NCBI GenBank assembly: GCA_025360525.1
Contig: JANYCA010000038.1
Location: forward strand, 1 to 37,867
Length of the DNA: 37,867 nt
Direction of reading: 5' to 3'
Source of the DNA: Chitinophagaceae bacterium
Lineage (GTDB): Bacteria > Bacteroidota > Bacteroidia > Chitinophagales > Chitinophagaceae
Position 1 is the first letter of the stretch; every line of letters begins with the position of its first letter. The notes below the pieces were generated by a model. The model had not been told where the DNA came from and made no database searches. It saw only the letters and a list, made by a program, of their open reading frames with translations. Shown here one piece after another: positions 8,832 through 16,593 of this stretch. A program made the position numbers and the translations under genes.

Positions 8832-9461
8832 ATGATACGAATATTAATAGCAGACGATCACACAATTGTTCGAAAGGGGCTGAGGCAGATTTTGGCAGAG
8901 GAATTTACTGATGCGATTATTGAGGAAGTGGCTGATGCGGAAGATTTGATAAAAAAAGTGATTAAGGAAAAATGGGATATTGTCATTTCTGACATTTCAA
9001 TGCCGGGCAAAAGTGGCTTGGAAGCCTTATCTCATATAAAACAAATAAATCCAACCTTGCCGGTACTGATACTTAGTATACATCCAGAAGAACAATATGC
9101 CATCAGGGTATTAAAAGCAGGCGCAGCCGGATACCTTAGCAAAGATACAGCCACAGATGAATTGGTAACTGCGGTTCGCCGGGTGTTGTTGGGTAAAAAG
9201 TATATTACCTTAAGCATTGCCGAAAAAATAGCAGACAATTTTGAAAAGGACTCAGATAGAAAACTGCATGAATCGCTTAGTGACAGAGAACTGCATGTTT
9301 TTAAGATGATTGCTTCTGGCAAAGCAGTATCAGAAGTGGCAGAATCCCTATCCTTAAGCGTAACAACCGTTAGTACCTACAGGGCACGAGTGATGGCCAA
9401 AATGAATATGAAAACCAACGCAAATCTTACTTTGTATGCAATTGAAAACAATTTGCTTTAG
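8832..9461 (+). CDS. NarL/FixJ-family response regulator
   Basis: This 209-residue regulator has a receiver domain (about 1-120) and a LuxR-type helix-turn-helix (about 147-205). The acidic pocket Asp8/Asp9, the phospho-acceptor Asp54 (VISDISMPG), Ser82 and Lys104 are all present, so it should be phosphorylated normally. The HTH segment reads ELHVFKMIASGKAVSEVAE...SVTTVSTYRARVMAKM. It is the cognate partner of the histidine kinase directly upstream (HisKA_3 kinases pair with NarL-type regulators). Target genes are unknown. The inverted repeat at 9504-9537 lies 43 bases beyond its stop codon. Confidence 0.95.
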   Translation: MIRILIADDHTIVRKGLRQILAEEFTDAIIEEVADAEDLIKKVIKEKWDIVISDISMPGKSGLEALSHIKQINPTLPVLILSIHPEEQYAIRVLKAGAAGYLSKDTATDELVTAVRRVLLGKKYITLSIAEKIADNFEKDSDRKLHESLSDRELHVFKMIASGKAVSEVAESLSLSVTTVSTYRARVMAKMNMKTNANLTLYAIENNLL

Positions 9462-9503
9462 CTTTTAGCTAGATTATTTGGGATCAAATAAAACTGATAT
9501 CAG

Positions 9504-9537
9504 GTTGTTTGTACTACATGCTTGTAGTACAAACAAC
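9504..9537. repeat. Perfect 15-bp inverted repeat, 4-base loop
   Basis: The arms are GTTGTTTGTACTACA and its exact reverse complement, separated by TGCT. No T-run follows on either strand, so it is not a classic intrinsic terminator. A 10-bp palindrome CTGATATCAG (9494-9503) directly adjoins it. It could end the sensor/regulator transcript as a bidirectional hairpin, bind a dimeric regulator, or be a mobile-element relic. Confidence 0.85.
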
Positions 9538-9820
9538 TACGTACACTTTCATTGATACTACACTATGTTAATCTATTGTACTATTTTTTCCACAGTTAAA
9601 TGAACGTTACTTTACACTTCAACCCGCTTTGATTCCAATATTTACAAAAATTTCTTACAAATACTGGTAAAACGGCATTTGTATATTTTCTAAGGTTAGT
9701 TAAAAGAATTATTTATTAATCGTATTGATTAATTTAAAGAATTACCTCGAATCCAATTGTAAAACAAGTGACCTAATAGTGTTTTACCTGTAAAAACCTT
9801 ACCACAAGAACCCTAAATTG

Positions 9821-9862
9821 AGCAGTATTCAGAAGGTAACCCCCAATGAGACTGCTTTTTTT
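9821..9862 (+). terminator. Intrinsic terminator-like hairpin, orphan
   Basis: The stem AGCAGT/ACTGCT is extended by TTCA/TGAG (one G-T pair, one bulged base) around a 15-base loop, and is followed at once by a run of T on the plus strand. The nearest upstream gene ends 360 bases away. It therefore either ends a long 3' untranslated region or belongs to an unannotated small RNA. Confidence 0.5.
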
Positions 9863-10073
9863 ATTTTAAAGATGTCAACAAAAAAAAAGGAAGTTGTGCA
9901 TTAGTTTAGCGCTGATTAACCTTTTATTCGTAGATTGAACTCGTTGAAAGCTATATCAATTATTAGCTAACAGACATTTTTTATGCCAGCAATATCCTAT
10001 GTTAGATGCATGCACCACAACCTTTTTGGTTTAGTCTAATATAAGAAGGAGCTATAAATAATTTGAATTACAG

Positions 10074-11069
10074 ATGAAAAAAACTGCTCTTGTTTCTTTT
10101 TTAACTTTGCTGTTACTGATGGCTTATTTACCCTCTTTTTGCTGGGGGTTTTATGCCCATAAAAAAATAAATTACTATGCAGTTTTTTTATTGCCCCCAG
10201 AAATGATGGCGCTGTACAAACCAAACATTTCATTTTTGGAAGAACACGCAGTAGATCCCGACAAGCGTCGCTATGCGGTACCGGAAGAGGGACCAAGGCA
10301 TTACCTCGACATTGATCATTATGGAAAGTACCCTTATTCTGATTTACCAAGAAAATGGAAAGATGCAGTCGCAAAATTTGGTGAAGATTCCCTGATGGCG
10401 CATGGTATTGTGCCCTGGCATATTCAAACCATGCTACTGCGTTTAACCAGTGCATTTAAAGAAAAGAACTATAGCAAGATAATGAAGAACAGTGCCGAGA
10501 TTGGCCATTATATTGCAGACTCACATGTGCCGCTGCATGCCAGCAGCAACCATAATGGACAGTTTACCAATCAAAAAGGAATACATGGCTTTTGGGAAAG
10601 CCGTGTGCCGGAACTACTGGCAGAAAGAGATCAGCAGGATATGGGGTTTAACTTCTTTATTGGCAAAGCCCAGTATATTAAAAATCCCGGAGAGTACGCA
10701 TGGGCAAGGCTTTTGGAAAGTGCACTGGCTTCAGATTCTGTACTCACTTTTGAACGGCAACTTACCAAGCAATTTGCACCCGATCAAAAATATAGTTTTG
10801 AAAATAGAAACGGCGTAATTATCCGCCAGTATTCTGCCGCCTTTACCATTGCATTTAATAAAAAACTGGATGGCATGATTGAAAGAAGGATGAGGCTGTC
10901 TATAATGTCTGTTGCCTCCTTTTGGTATACTGCATGGGTAAATGCCGGTCAGCCGGATTTAAAATCGATGGTTACTCATAGTTTTTCGGAAGCGGATGCA
11001 AAAGAATTTGAGCAACTAAACGGGAGTTGGCAAAATGGAGGAAAAATGATTGGTCGATCTGAAGAATAA
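10074..11069 (+). CDS. Secreted S1/P1 nuclease or zinc phospholipase C-like enzyme
   Basis: This exported 331-residue enzyme is of the zinc-dependent phospholipase C / S1-P1 nuclease superfamily. The signal peptide should be cut just before Trp24, which gives a mature WGFYAH start; in this fold the N-terminal Trp and the following His (here His29) bind zinc. Other ligands are visible: Asp61 or Asp63 (HAVDPDKRR), His76 (RHYLDIDHY) and the signature HYIADSHVPLH (His145, Asp149, His155), followed by HGFWESRV. Substrates would be nucleic acids with 3'-phosphomonoesters, or phospholipids; the sequence does not decide which. The ATG at 10074 is fixed by an in-frame stop at 10059-10061. It stands alone. 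Confidence 0.85.
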   Translation: MKKTALVSFLTLLLLMAYLPSFCWGFYAHKKINYYAVFLLPPEMMALYKPNISFLEEHAVDPDKRRYAVPEEGPRHYLDIDHYGKYPYSDLPRKWKDAVAKFGEDSLMAHGIVPWHIQTMLLRLTSAFKEKNYSKIMKNSAEIGHYIADSHVPLHASSNHNGQFTNQKGIHGFWESRVPELLAERDQQDMGFNFFIGKAQYIKNPGEYAWARLLESALASDSVLTFERQLTKQFAPDQKYSFENRNGVIIRQYSAAFTIAFNKKLDGMIERRMRLSIMSVASFWYTAWVNAGQPDLKSMVTHSFSEADAKEFEQLNGSWQNGGKMIGRSEE

Positions 11070-11128
11070 TAAAATAAAGGTATCATAAAAGGCTTATTGA
11101 GCATTGAAGAATTTAGTATCACTACTGG

Positions 11129-11596
11129 TTATTTTATCTTCTTAAGCAACATTACATAACCGCATAACTCTTTTTTCTTTTTGTTTACCTGCACAAGCCT
11201 AAAAGCATAATACTCAGAAAACTTAGGTATGTAAGAAAAATTGATAACATTCCCGTCAACATCTCCCCACATTTTTTTTTGATACACAACTTGTTTTTCA
11301 TCTGAATCAAACATACGCACTTCATATAATTTAGAACCGATATCACCAATGAAAACAAATTGATACCAACTGCCTTCGGTAAGTGCTACCATCACGGCCA
11401 TTTCATATTCACTTTCCATGGTTATAGATGCTTCTTTGGCTACAATAAAACCCTGTCCGGCAAATGCTGATTTTATACTATCAACTTGTTTTGTTATCAG
11501 TTCATCTTTACAACTTGACACCCGTATAACATTTTGCCCGTGCATGGTTGAGCAATACAATAATAGCATGAATGGTAAAAAAAGGAGGAGTTTCAT
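11129..11596 (-). CDS. Small secreted protein of unknown function
   Basis: This 155-residue protein has a clear signal peptide (MKLLLFLPFMLLLYCSTMHGQ) and no other membrane segment. The mature part looks like a small alpha/beta domain with a basic end (VNKKKKELCGYVMLLKK). Two Cys residues of the mature chain (near the start, SSCKDE, and near the end, ELCGY) could form a disulfide in the periplasm. I do not recognise the family. It is convergent with the zinc enzyme gene. An imperfect inverted repeat (11604-11708) lies directly upstream of its start. Confidence 0.7.
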   Translation of the reverse strand: MKLLLFLPFMLLLYCSTMHGQNVIRVSSCKDELITKQVDSIKSAFAGQGFIVAKEASITMESEYEMAVMVALTEGSWYQFVFIGDIGSKLYEVRMFDSDEKQVVYQKKMWGDVDGNVINFSYIPKFSEYYAFRLVQVNKKKKELCGYVMLLKKIK

Positions 11597-11603
11597 AGGT
11601 TGA

Positions 11604-11708
11604 TTAATAATTAACTAAGGCGTAGCTGAATGTTGTTATTACACGTCATTATAGTTATTACTTACCAGTTAAAGTTAGTAACAGCCACTGCGCCTTACTA
11701 ATTACTAA
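11604..11708. repeat. Imperfect long inverted repeat between two genes
   Basis: The left arm at 11604-11625 (TTAATAATTAACTAAGGCG and following bases) pairs imperfectly with the right arm at 11688-11708 (CGCCTTACTAATTACTAA); the core AAGGCG/CGCCTT and TAATTA/TAATTA blocks match exactly. About 60 bases lie between the arms. It sits between the stop of the SDR gene and the start of the small secreted protein gene. It could be a terminator-like fold or a small MITE relic. Confidence 0.45.
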
Positions 11709-11748
11709 CGTTAAAATTGCTTAAATATTTTCAATGCTTTTAGAAGAT

Positions 11749-12510
11749 CTAGCCTGTTTTGTTGAAATAATAGGTACCTGCTTGCTGGGTGCAGGTTATA
11801 ACCAGGTCGTTGATACAGACATGTGGAGGTAGTTGGCTGCAATAAAAAATCGTATCGGCTATATCTTCGCCTGTTAGCGGTATTATACCCGTGTACGTGG
11901 ATGCAGCTTTTTCTTCATCGCCTTTAAAACGGACCAAGGCAAACTCCGTTTCCACCGCACCTGGATGTATGGCTGTAACTTTTATATTGTATTTCAACAA
12001 ATCAATCCGCATTGCTTTACTGATTGCATCAACTGCAAATTTGCTGGCACAATACACATTCCCTTTTTCGTATATTTCTTTACCTGCAACCGAACCCATG
12101 TTAATGATATGTCCTTTTTTACGTTCAACCATTTGTGGTATAATGGCTTTGGTAACATAAAGCAACCCATGCACATTTGTATTAAGCATCGTTTCCCAAT
12201 CGTTCATATCGGCCGTTTCAAAACTATCTCTTCCCGCTGCCAAACCTGCATTGTTAATGAGTATATCTACAGCACGCCATTCTGGTGGTAAATTATTCAG
12301 GTTGTGTTCAACAGCCTGCCTGTTCTGTACATCAAAAACAAGCGCCAACACCTTAATAGCATAAGTTTGTTGTAGTTCCTCCTGAAAATGCAATAACCTG
12401 TCTTTTCGCCTTCCAGTTATTATAAGTTGGTAACCTGCAGCCGCAAATTTTTTGGCACAGGCTAATCCAATTCCCGAAGTAGCCCCTGTAATAAGTACAA
12501 TATTAGTCAT
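11749..12510 (-). CDS. SDR-family NAD(P)-dependent oxidoreductase
   Basis: This classical short-chain dehydrogenase has 253 residues. The Rossmann motif TGATSGIG (residues 8-15) binds the nucleotide, NNAG lies at 86-89, and the catalytic Ser140, Tyr153 and Lys157 (YCASK) are all present. RR at 34-35, after the second strand, favours NADP over NAD. It is closest in style to YdfG/serine 3-dehydrogenase proteins that oxidise beta-hydroxy acids, though the substrate cannot be read from sequence. I chose ATG at 12510 because translation from there starts directly at the first strand (MTNIVLITGA); the longer frame adds 17 residues not expected in the family. It is divergent from kup. Confidence 0.92.
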   Translation of the reverse strand: MTNIVLITGATSGIGLACAKKFAAAGYQLIITGRRKDRLLHFQEELQQTYAIKVLALVFDVQNRQAVEHNLNNLPPEWRAVDILINNAGLAAGRDSFETADMNDWETMLNTNVHGLLYVTKAIIPQMVERKKGHIINMGSVAGKEIYEKGNVYCASKFAVDAISKAMRIDLLKYNIKVTAIHPGAVETEFALVRFKGDEEKAASTYTGIIPLTGEDIADTIFYCSQLPPHVCINDLVITCTQQAGTYYFNKTG

Positions 12511-12660
12511 GCCCAAAATTAATACAAGTTCAATTACAAAAGACTGATTAAGCATTTGCATACAATCATTTACCTAATAAACCGGAATATCTTTTTTTAT
12601 AAATAGACACTTTATAAACCAATATTTCAGTCTCAATCTAATTATAATTGGTTTTAACTC

Positions 12661-12668
12661 TACATTTG
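12661..12668 (+). promoter_or_regulatory. -7 promoter element TAnnTTTG upstream of kup
   Basis: TACATTTG matches the Bacteroidota -7 consensus exactly, about 75 bases before the kup start. I did not find a convincing TTG element at the expected 17-23 base distance upstream, so only half the promoter is supported. Confidence 0.4.
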
Positions 12669-12742
12669 CGTTGGTAATAGCTTAATAGTTGTTGAAAGCA
12701 TTGATGCTGTAAAATACCATTGTACAATAAATCATTTAATTA

Positions 12743-14728
12743 GTGTCAAAGCAAGTTAATAAAGTAACAGCCGCAGGGTTGATAGTTGCTTTAGGTATTA
12801 TATACGGCGATATAGGTACCTCTCCATTATACGTTTTTAATGCCATCATCAATGGCCGTGAAATAGGCGAATTATTAATTGTTGGCGGGCTTTCCTGCAT
12901 TATCTGGACACTTACACTTCAGACAACCCTTAAATATGTAATACTCACTTTAACCGCAGATAACAAAGGCGAGGGTGGTATTTTTTCCCTTTACACGTTG
13001 GTAAGACGCCAAAAAAAATGGCTGGTGATACCTGCCATGATTGGCGGAGCAGCATTGCTTGCTGACGGTATGATAACACCGCCTATTTCAGTAACATCGG
13101 CCATTGAGGGATTAAAACAAATTGACAAATTTAAAAATGTGCAACAGCACCAGATTATTTACATTGTACTGTTGATACTGATGTTCCTGTTTTTTTTGCA
13201 ACGTTTTGGATCTGCCTCAATAGGTAAATTATTTGGCCCCATCATGCTGGTGTGGTTTGGAATGCTGGCTTTCTTTGGTATTGTACACCTATCGGATGAT
13301 ATGCAGATTTTTAAGGCATTTAATCCTTACTATGCTATTAAATTACTAACGGTTTACCCGAAAGGCTTTTGGATATTGGGCGCTGTCTTCCTATGTACCA
13401 CGGGTGCAGAGGCACTCTACAGCGATCTGGGACATTGCGGCAGGGCAAATGTCCGCTATAGTTGGGTGTTGGTTAAAGTTTGCCTGATATTAAATTATTT
13501 AGGGCAGGGTGCCTGGCTTTTATCAATGCACAAAGGGCATATCATTTCGGATGAAATGATTAAAGCGGGATTCAATCCTTTTTATGGTGTAATGACGGAT
13601 GAGTTCAGGTTAATAGGATTGGTGATTGCTACACTGGCAGCAATTATTGCCAGCCAGGCATTGATTAGTGGATCATTTACTTTAATAAGTGAAGCAATAC
13701 GGCTTAATTTATGGCCAAGAATGAAAATTAATTATCCTTCGGAGGCAAGGGGGCAGTTATTCATCCCCGGCATTAATACATTGCTGTTTGTAGGCTGTTG
13801 TACCATTGTGTTATACTTTAAATCTTCCAGTGCTATGGAAGCTGCATATGGGCTGGCTATAACGCTCTGTATGCTTTCAACATCTATTTTGTTTGCCAAC
13901 TTTTTGGTATCCCGGCGTACCGCACCTTTTTTAATCTATCTATACCTTGCTGTTTACCTGACAATAGAAATAAGTTTTCTTATTGCAAACCTGGATAAAT
14001 TTCCTCATGGCGGTTTTATTGCACTGATGGTGGGTGGCGGTTTGTTTGTAGTAATGTATGTATGGTATCGCAGCCGTAAAATTAAAAACCGCTATGTAGA
14101 ATTTGTAAGAATGGAGGAGTACATTCCTAAACTGGAAGAATTAAGCAACGACATCAGTGTTCCTAAATACGCAACCCACCTGGTTTATATGACCAGTGCC
14201 AACAATCCAAAAGAGATTGAGCATAAAATTATTTATTCCATTTTAAGCGGAAAGCCAAAGCGGGCAGACATATTCTGGTTTGTACATGTTGATACGCTGG
14301 ATGATCCCTACACTTGTGAGTACATTGTAGAACACATTATCCCCAATGACATAATCCGGGTAGAATTCCGGTTGGGATTTAGAGTGGCACCACGTATTAA
14401 CTTGATGTTTAAAAAAGTAGTAGAAGATTTGGTGGCTAATAAAGAAGTAAACGTAACCAGCCGTTACGAAAGTCAGCAAAGAAACAATGTGGTAGGTGAT
14501 TTTCAGTTTGTGGTAATGGAAAAATTTTTATCGCAGGATAATGAACTTCCTTTTTTGGAAAGAATTATCATGCAATTATATTTTTGGATAAAAGAGGTTT
14601 CTTTAAGCGAAGAAAAAGGATTTGGCCTTTCGCAAAGCAATGTAGCGGTTGAAAAATATCCATTAGTAGTATCCCCGGTAAACAAGTTAAAATTAAATAG
14701 GATATACCTGGATGAAGATGATGAATAA
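12743..14728 (+). CDS. kup: Low-affinity potassium transporter Kup
   Basis: This 661-residue inner-membrane K+ uptake protein of the KUP/HAK/KT family couples K+ entry to protons. The family opening VTAAGLIVALGIIYGDIGTSPLYV is present (GDIGTSPLYV near residues 21-30), followed by about 12 hydrophobic helices to about residue 440. LLADGMITPPISVTSAIEG and TTGAEALYSDLGHCG are typical conserved loops. A cytoplasmic C-terminal domain follows. The start is GTG at 12743, which puts the protein in register with the family's N-terminus. A rhodanese gene follows after 47 bases in the same direction. Confidence 0.95.
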   Translation: MSKQVNKVTAAGLIVALGIIYGDIGTSPLYVFNAIINGREIGELLIVGGLSCIIWTLTLQTTLKYVILTLTADNKGEGGIFSLYTLVRRQKKWLVIPAMIGGAALLADGMITPPISVTSAIEGLKQIDKFKNVQQHQIIYIVLLILMFLFFLQRFGSASIGKLFGPIMLVWFGMLAFFGIVHLSDDMQIFKAFNPYYAIKLLTVYPKGFWILGAVFLCTTGAEALYSDLGHCGRANVRYSWVLVKVCLILNYLGQGAWLLSMHKGHIISDEMIKAGFNPFYGVMTDEFRLIGLVIATLAAIIASQALISGSFTLISEAIRLNLWPRMKINYPSEARGQLFIPGINTLLFVGCCTIVLYFKSSSAMEAAYGLAITLCMLSTSILFANFLVSRRTAPFLIYLYLAVYLTIEISFLIANLDKFPHGGFIALMVGGGLFVVMYVWYRSRKIKNRYVEFVRMEEYIPKLEELSNDISVPKYATHLVYMTSANNPKEIEHKIIYSILSGKPKRADIFWFVHVDTLDDPYTCEYIVEHIIPNDIIRVEFRLGFRVAPRINLMFKKVVEDLVANKEVNVTSRYESQQRNNVVGDFQFVVMEKFLSQDNELPFLERIIMQLYFWIKEVSLSEEKGFGLSQSNVAVEKYPLVVSPVNKLKLNRIYLDEDDE

Positions 14729-14775
14729 GTCATGGAAGGTATCTGCTTATAAAATGCAATTAAAGCCAATCAGGA

Positions 14776-15099
14776 GTGAAAAGTATTACTGCAACCATCC
14801 TGTTTCAGATGATAAAAAATCAACAGGTTTTTCAATTGATAGATGTTAGAGAGCAGGACGAACACAACGAATTTAATATTGGCGGCACCCTCATGCCATT
14901 GGCACAAATTACCCGTAACCTCTATTCAATTGCAAAAGATAAGCCAGTGGTATTTTATTGTCGCAAAGGCATCCGCAGCCAGTTTGCGATACAAAAGTTG
15001 CAGGAAAAATATCCATTTGATAATTTATTCAATCTTATTGGTGGTACAGAAGCATGGAAAAGAGAGTTGGACAAAAATAAATACTTGGGTGAGCTGTAG
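14776..15099 (+). CDS. Single-domain rhodanese
   Basis: This 107-residue protein is one complete rhodanese domain. The motifs LIDVREQDEHNEFNIGG (about 21-37) and the active-site loop YCRKGIRS, with catalytic Cys62, are intact. The family moves sulfane sulfur between carriers, and the actual acceptor here is unknown. The start is GTG at 14776, preceded directly by AGGA. It probably shares a transcript with kup and ends at the strong terminator at 15130-15162. Confidence 0.9.
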   Translation: MKSITATILFQMIKNQQVFQLIDVREQDEHNEFNIGGTLMPLAQITRNLYSIAKDKPVVFYCRKGIRSQFAIQKLQEKYPFDNLFNLIGGTEAWKRELDKNKYLGEL

Positions 15100-15129
15100 A
15101 TTTTTACTAAAACACTTAGGCTAAAATAT

Positions 15130-15162
15130 AAAAAGCCCGGGGCAATAAAACCCGGGCTTTTT
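15130..15162. terminator. Strong bidirectional intrinsic terminator
   Basis: Perfect 12-bp arms AAAAAGCCCGGG/CCCGGGCTTTTT enclose a 9-base loop between convergent genes. The A and T runs make it usable from both sides, for the rhodanese gene on plus and AMP nucleosidase on minus. Confidence 0.9.
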
Positions 15163-15212
15163 ATTATGCAATAACATAGTTTTTACAGTAAAACTTAATT
15201 GCAAAAAACTTA

Positions 15213-15983
15213 CTAAAACTGCAAATGCCTTACGGTAAGGCCGTTATTGATCAACTGTTTTAATGAATCTATGCCAATTTTTAAATGGCGCTCTACAAAT
15301 AAGGAAGTTACATTTTTATCGCTTGCTTCTGTTTTTACGCCTTCCGGAACCATGGGGCTATCGCTTACCAACAGCAAAGCACCGGTAGAAATTTTATTGT
15401 AAAACCCAACAGTAAAAATAGTGGCCGTTTCCATATCAATGGCATAGGCTCTCACTTTTTTAAGGTACTCTTTAAATACTTCATCATGCTCCCATACCCT
15501 GCGGTTGGTGGTATAAACCGTACCAGTCCAATAGTCGCAGGCATAGTCCCTGATGGTAGTAGAGATAGCTTTCTGCAACATAAACGAGGGCATTGCTGGC
15601 ACCTCCGGCGGAAAATAATCATTGCTGGTACCTTCTCCCCTCAATGCTGCAATGGGTAGTATTAAATCTCCAATGGTATTGCGCTTTTTAAGTCCGCCGC
15701 ATTTGCCTAAAAATAATACTGCTTTAGGATGAATAGCCGATAGCAAATCCATTATTGTTGCGGCACCAGGGCTCCCCATCCCAAAGTTGATGATAGTGAT
15801 ATTTTCCGCAGTTGCGCATTGCATCGGTCTGTCTTTACCTACCACTTTTACTTTGTTCCATTTTGCAAACAATTCAACATAATTAGAAAAATTAGTCAGC
15901 AAAATATATTCACCAAAGTTTTCTAATTTTTCGCCCGTATACCGTGGTAGCCAGTTATTAACAATATCCTCTTTTGATTTCAT
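15213..15983 (-). CDS. amn: AMP nucleosidase
   Basis: This 256-residue enzyme splits AMP into adenine and ribose 5-phosphate. It is the short form common in Bacteroidota, which lacks the long N-terminal regulatory domain of the E. coli protein. The nucleoside-phosphorylase-type fold is seen in INFGMGSPGAATIMD (phosphate site), VLFLGKCGGLKK, AIDMETATIF (substrate-binding Glu) and LLVSDSPM (catalytic Asp). The start is ATG at 15983. It is convergent with the rhodanese gene, separated by a bidirectional terminator, and divergent from the nuclease-like gene. Confidence 0.93.
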   Translation of the reverse strand: MKSKEDIVNNWLPRYTGEKLENFGEYILLTNFSNYVELFAKWNKVKVVGKDRPMQCATAENITIINFGMGSPGAATIMDLLSAIHPKAVLFLGKCGGLKKRNTIGDLILPIAALRGEGTSNDYFPPEVPAMPSFMLQKAISTTIRDYACDYWTGTVYTTNRRVWEHDEVFKEYLKKVRAYAIDMETATIFTVGFYNKISTGALLLVSDSPMVPEGVKTEASDKNVTSLFVERHLKIGIDSLKQLINNGLTVRHLQF

Positions 15984-16095
15984 GTGCTATAGTTTATTTG
16001 TTTGGGCGTTTGGTTCTAATGGTTACTTTTACAACCATCTTCAGTAATAAAGTAAATTGGTTTATCGATAAAAGTACAGTTTTTTTTTCTGCAAC

Positions 16096-16524
16096 ATGAT
16101 TAAGATTAATTACCCGCCATATCATCCTAAAATAAAAACCACAGCAGGAAAAAAATTTATTTTTGATGATGTAAGAAAACGCTGGGTAATATTTACACCA
16201 GAAGAATGGGTTCGGCAAAATTTTTTACAATACCTGGTAGTAATTAAAAAATATCCCGCTGCTTTAATTGCTATAGAAAAAGTAATTAAGTTGGGAGATT
16301 TAAAAAAGCGTTTTGACATAGTGTTGTATGATAACAATCACCATCCATGGATGGTAATTGAATGCAAAGAAATGTCGGTTGCTTTGGATTCAAAAGTATT
16401 AGACCAGGTGTTAAGATACAATGTAACATTACAGGTTCCTTACCTGGTAATTACAAATGGCAGCTATTGTTATGCATTTGAAATTGCCGATGGACAAATG
16501 AAAGCCATTGATAATTTACCCTGA
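16096..16524 (+). CDS. HsdR-N-like PD-(D/E)XK domain protein
   Basis: This 142-residue protein is a single domain like the N-terminal nuclease domain of type I restriction R subunits (HSDR_N_2). Asp74 (KRFDIVLYD) and Glu89-x-Lys91 (VIECKE) give the PD-(D/E)XK core, and Glu37 (TPEEWVRQ) lies in the usual N-terminal helix. A helicase domain, methylase and specificity subunit are absent here, so it is not part of a complete restriction system. Such stand-alone proteins are common in Bacteroidota, and their role is not established. The start is ATG at 16096. No membrane or export signal is seen. Confidence 0.85.
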   Translation: MIKINYPPYHPKIKTTAGKKFIFDDVRKRWVIFTPEEWVRQNFLQYLVVIKKYPAALIAIEKVIKLGDLKKRFDIVLYDNNHHPWMVIECKEMSVALDSKVLDQVLRYNVTLQVPYLVITNGSYCYAFEIADGQMKAIDNLP

Positions 16525-16593
16525 TGTTAATGAGGTGTATGCTGTAAGTTTAAGGAAATTAAATTGCTGTTGAATCAGATAATTGCATGCAAA

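Larger units (their letters stand above)
9462..10073. other. 612-bp gene-free region
   Basis: No convincing protein gene is seen on either strand; the only long frame (minus, 10036-10455) is antisense to the next gene. The stretch contains a perfect 15-bp inverted repeat (9504-9537), a small perfect hairpin TTTTAC/GTAAAA (about 9782-9795) and a terminator-like hairpin at 9821-9862 that is far from any upstream gene. A small RNA is possible. An AAGGAG lies 22 bases before the ATG at 10074, too far to be an ordinary ribosome-binding site. Confidence 0.6.

Noticed and set aside
10036..10455. 139-residue minus-strand frame over the start of the zinc-enzyme gene
   Set aside because: The plus strand there encodes a clear signal peptide and zinc ligands; the minus frame has no family features or start context.
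11965..12291. 108-residue plus-strand frame opposite the SDR gene
   Set aside because: The minus-strand SDR has all catalytic residues; the plus frame is a shadow.
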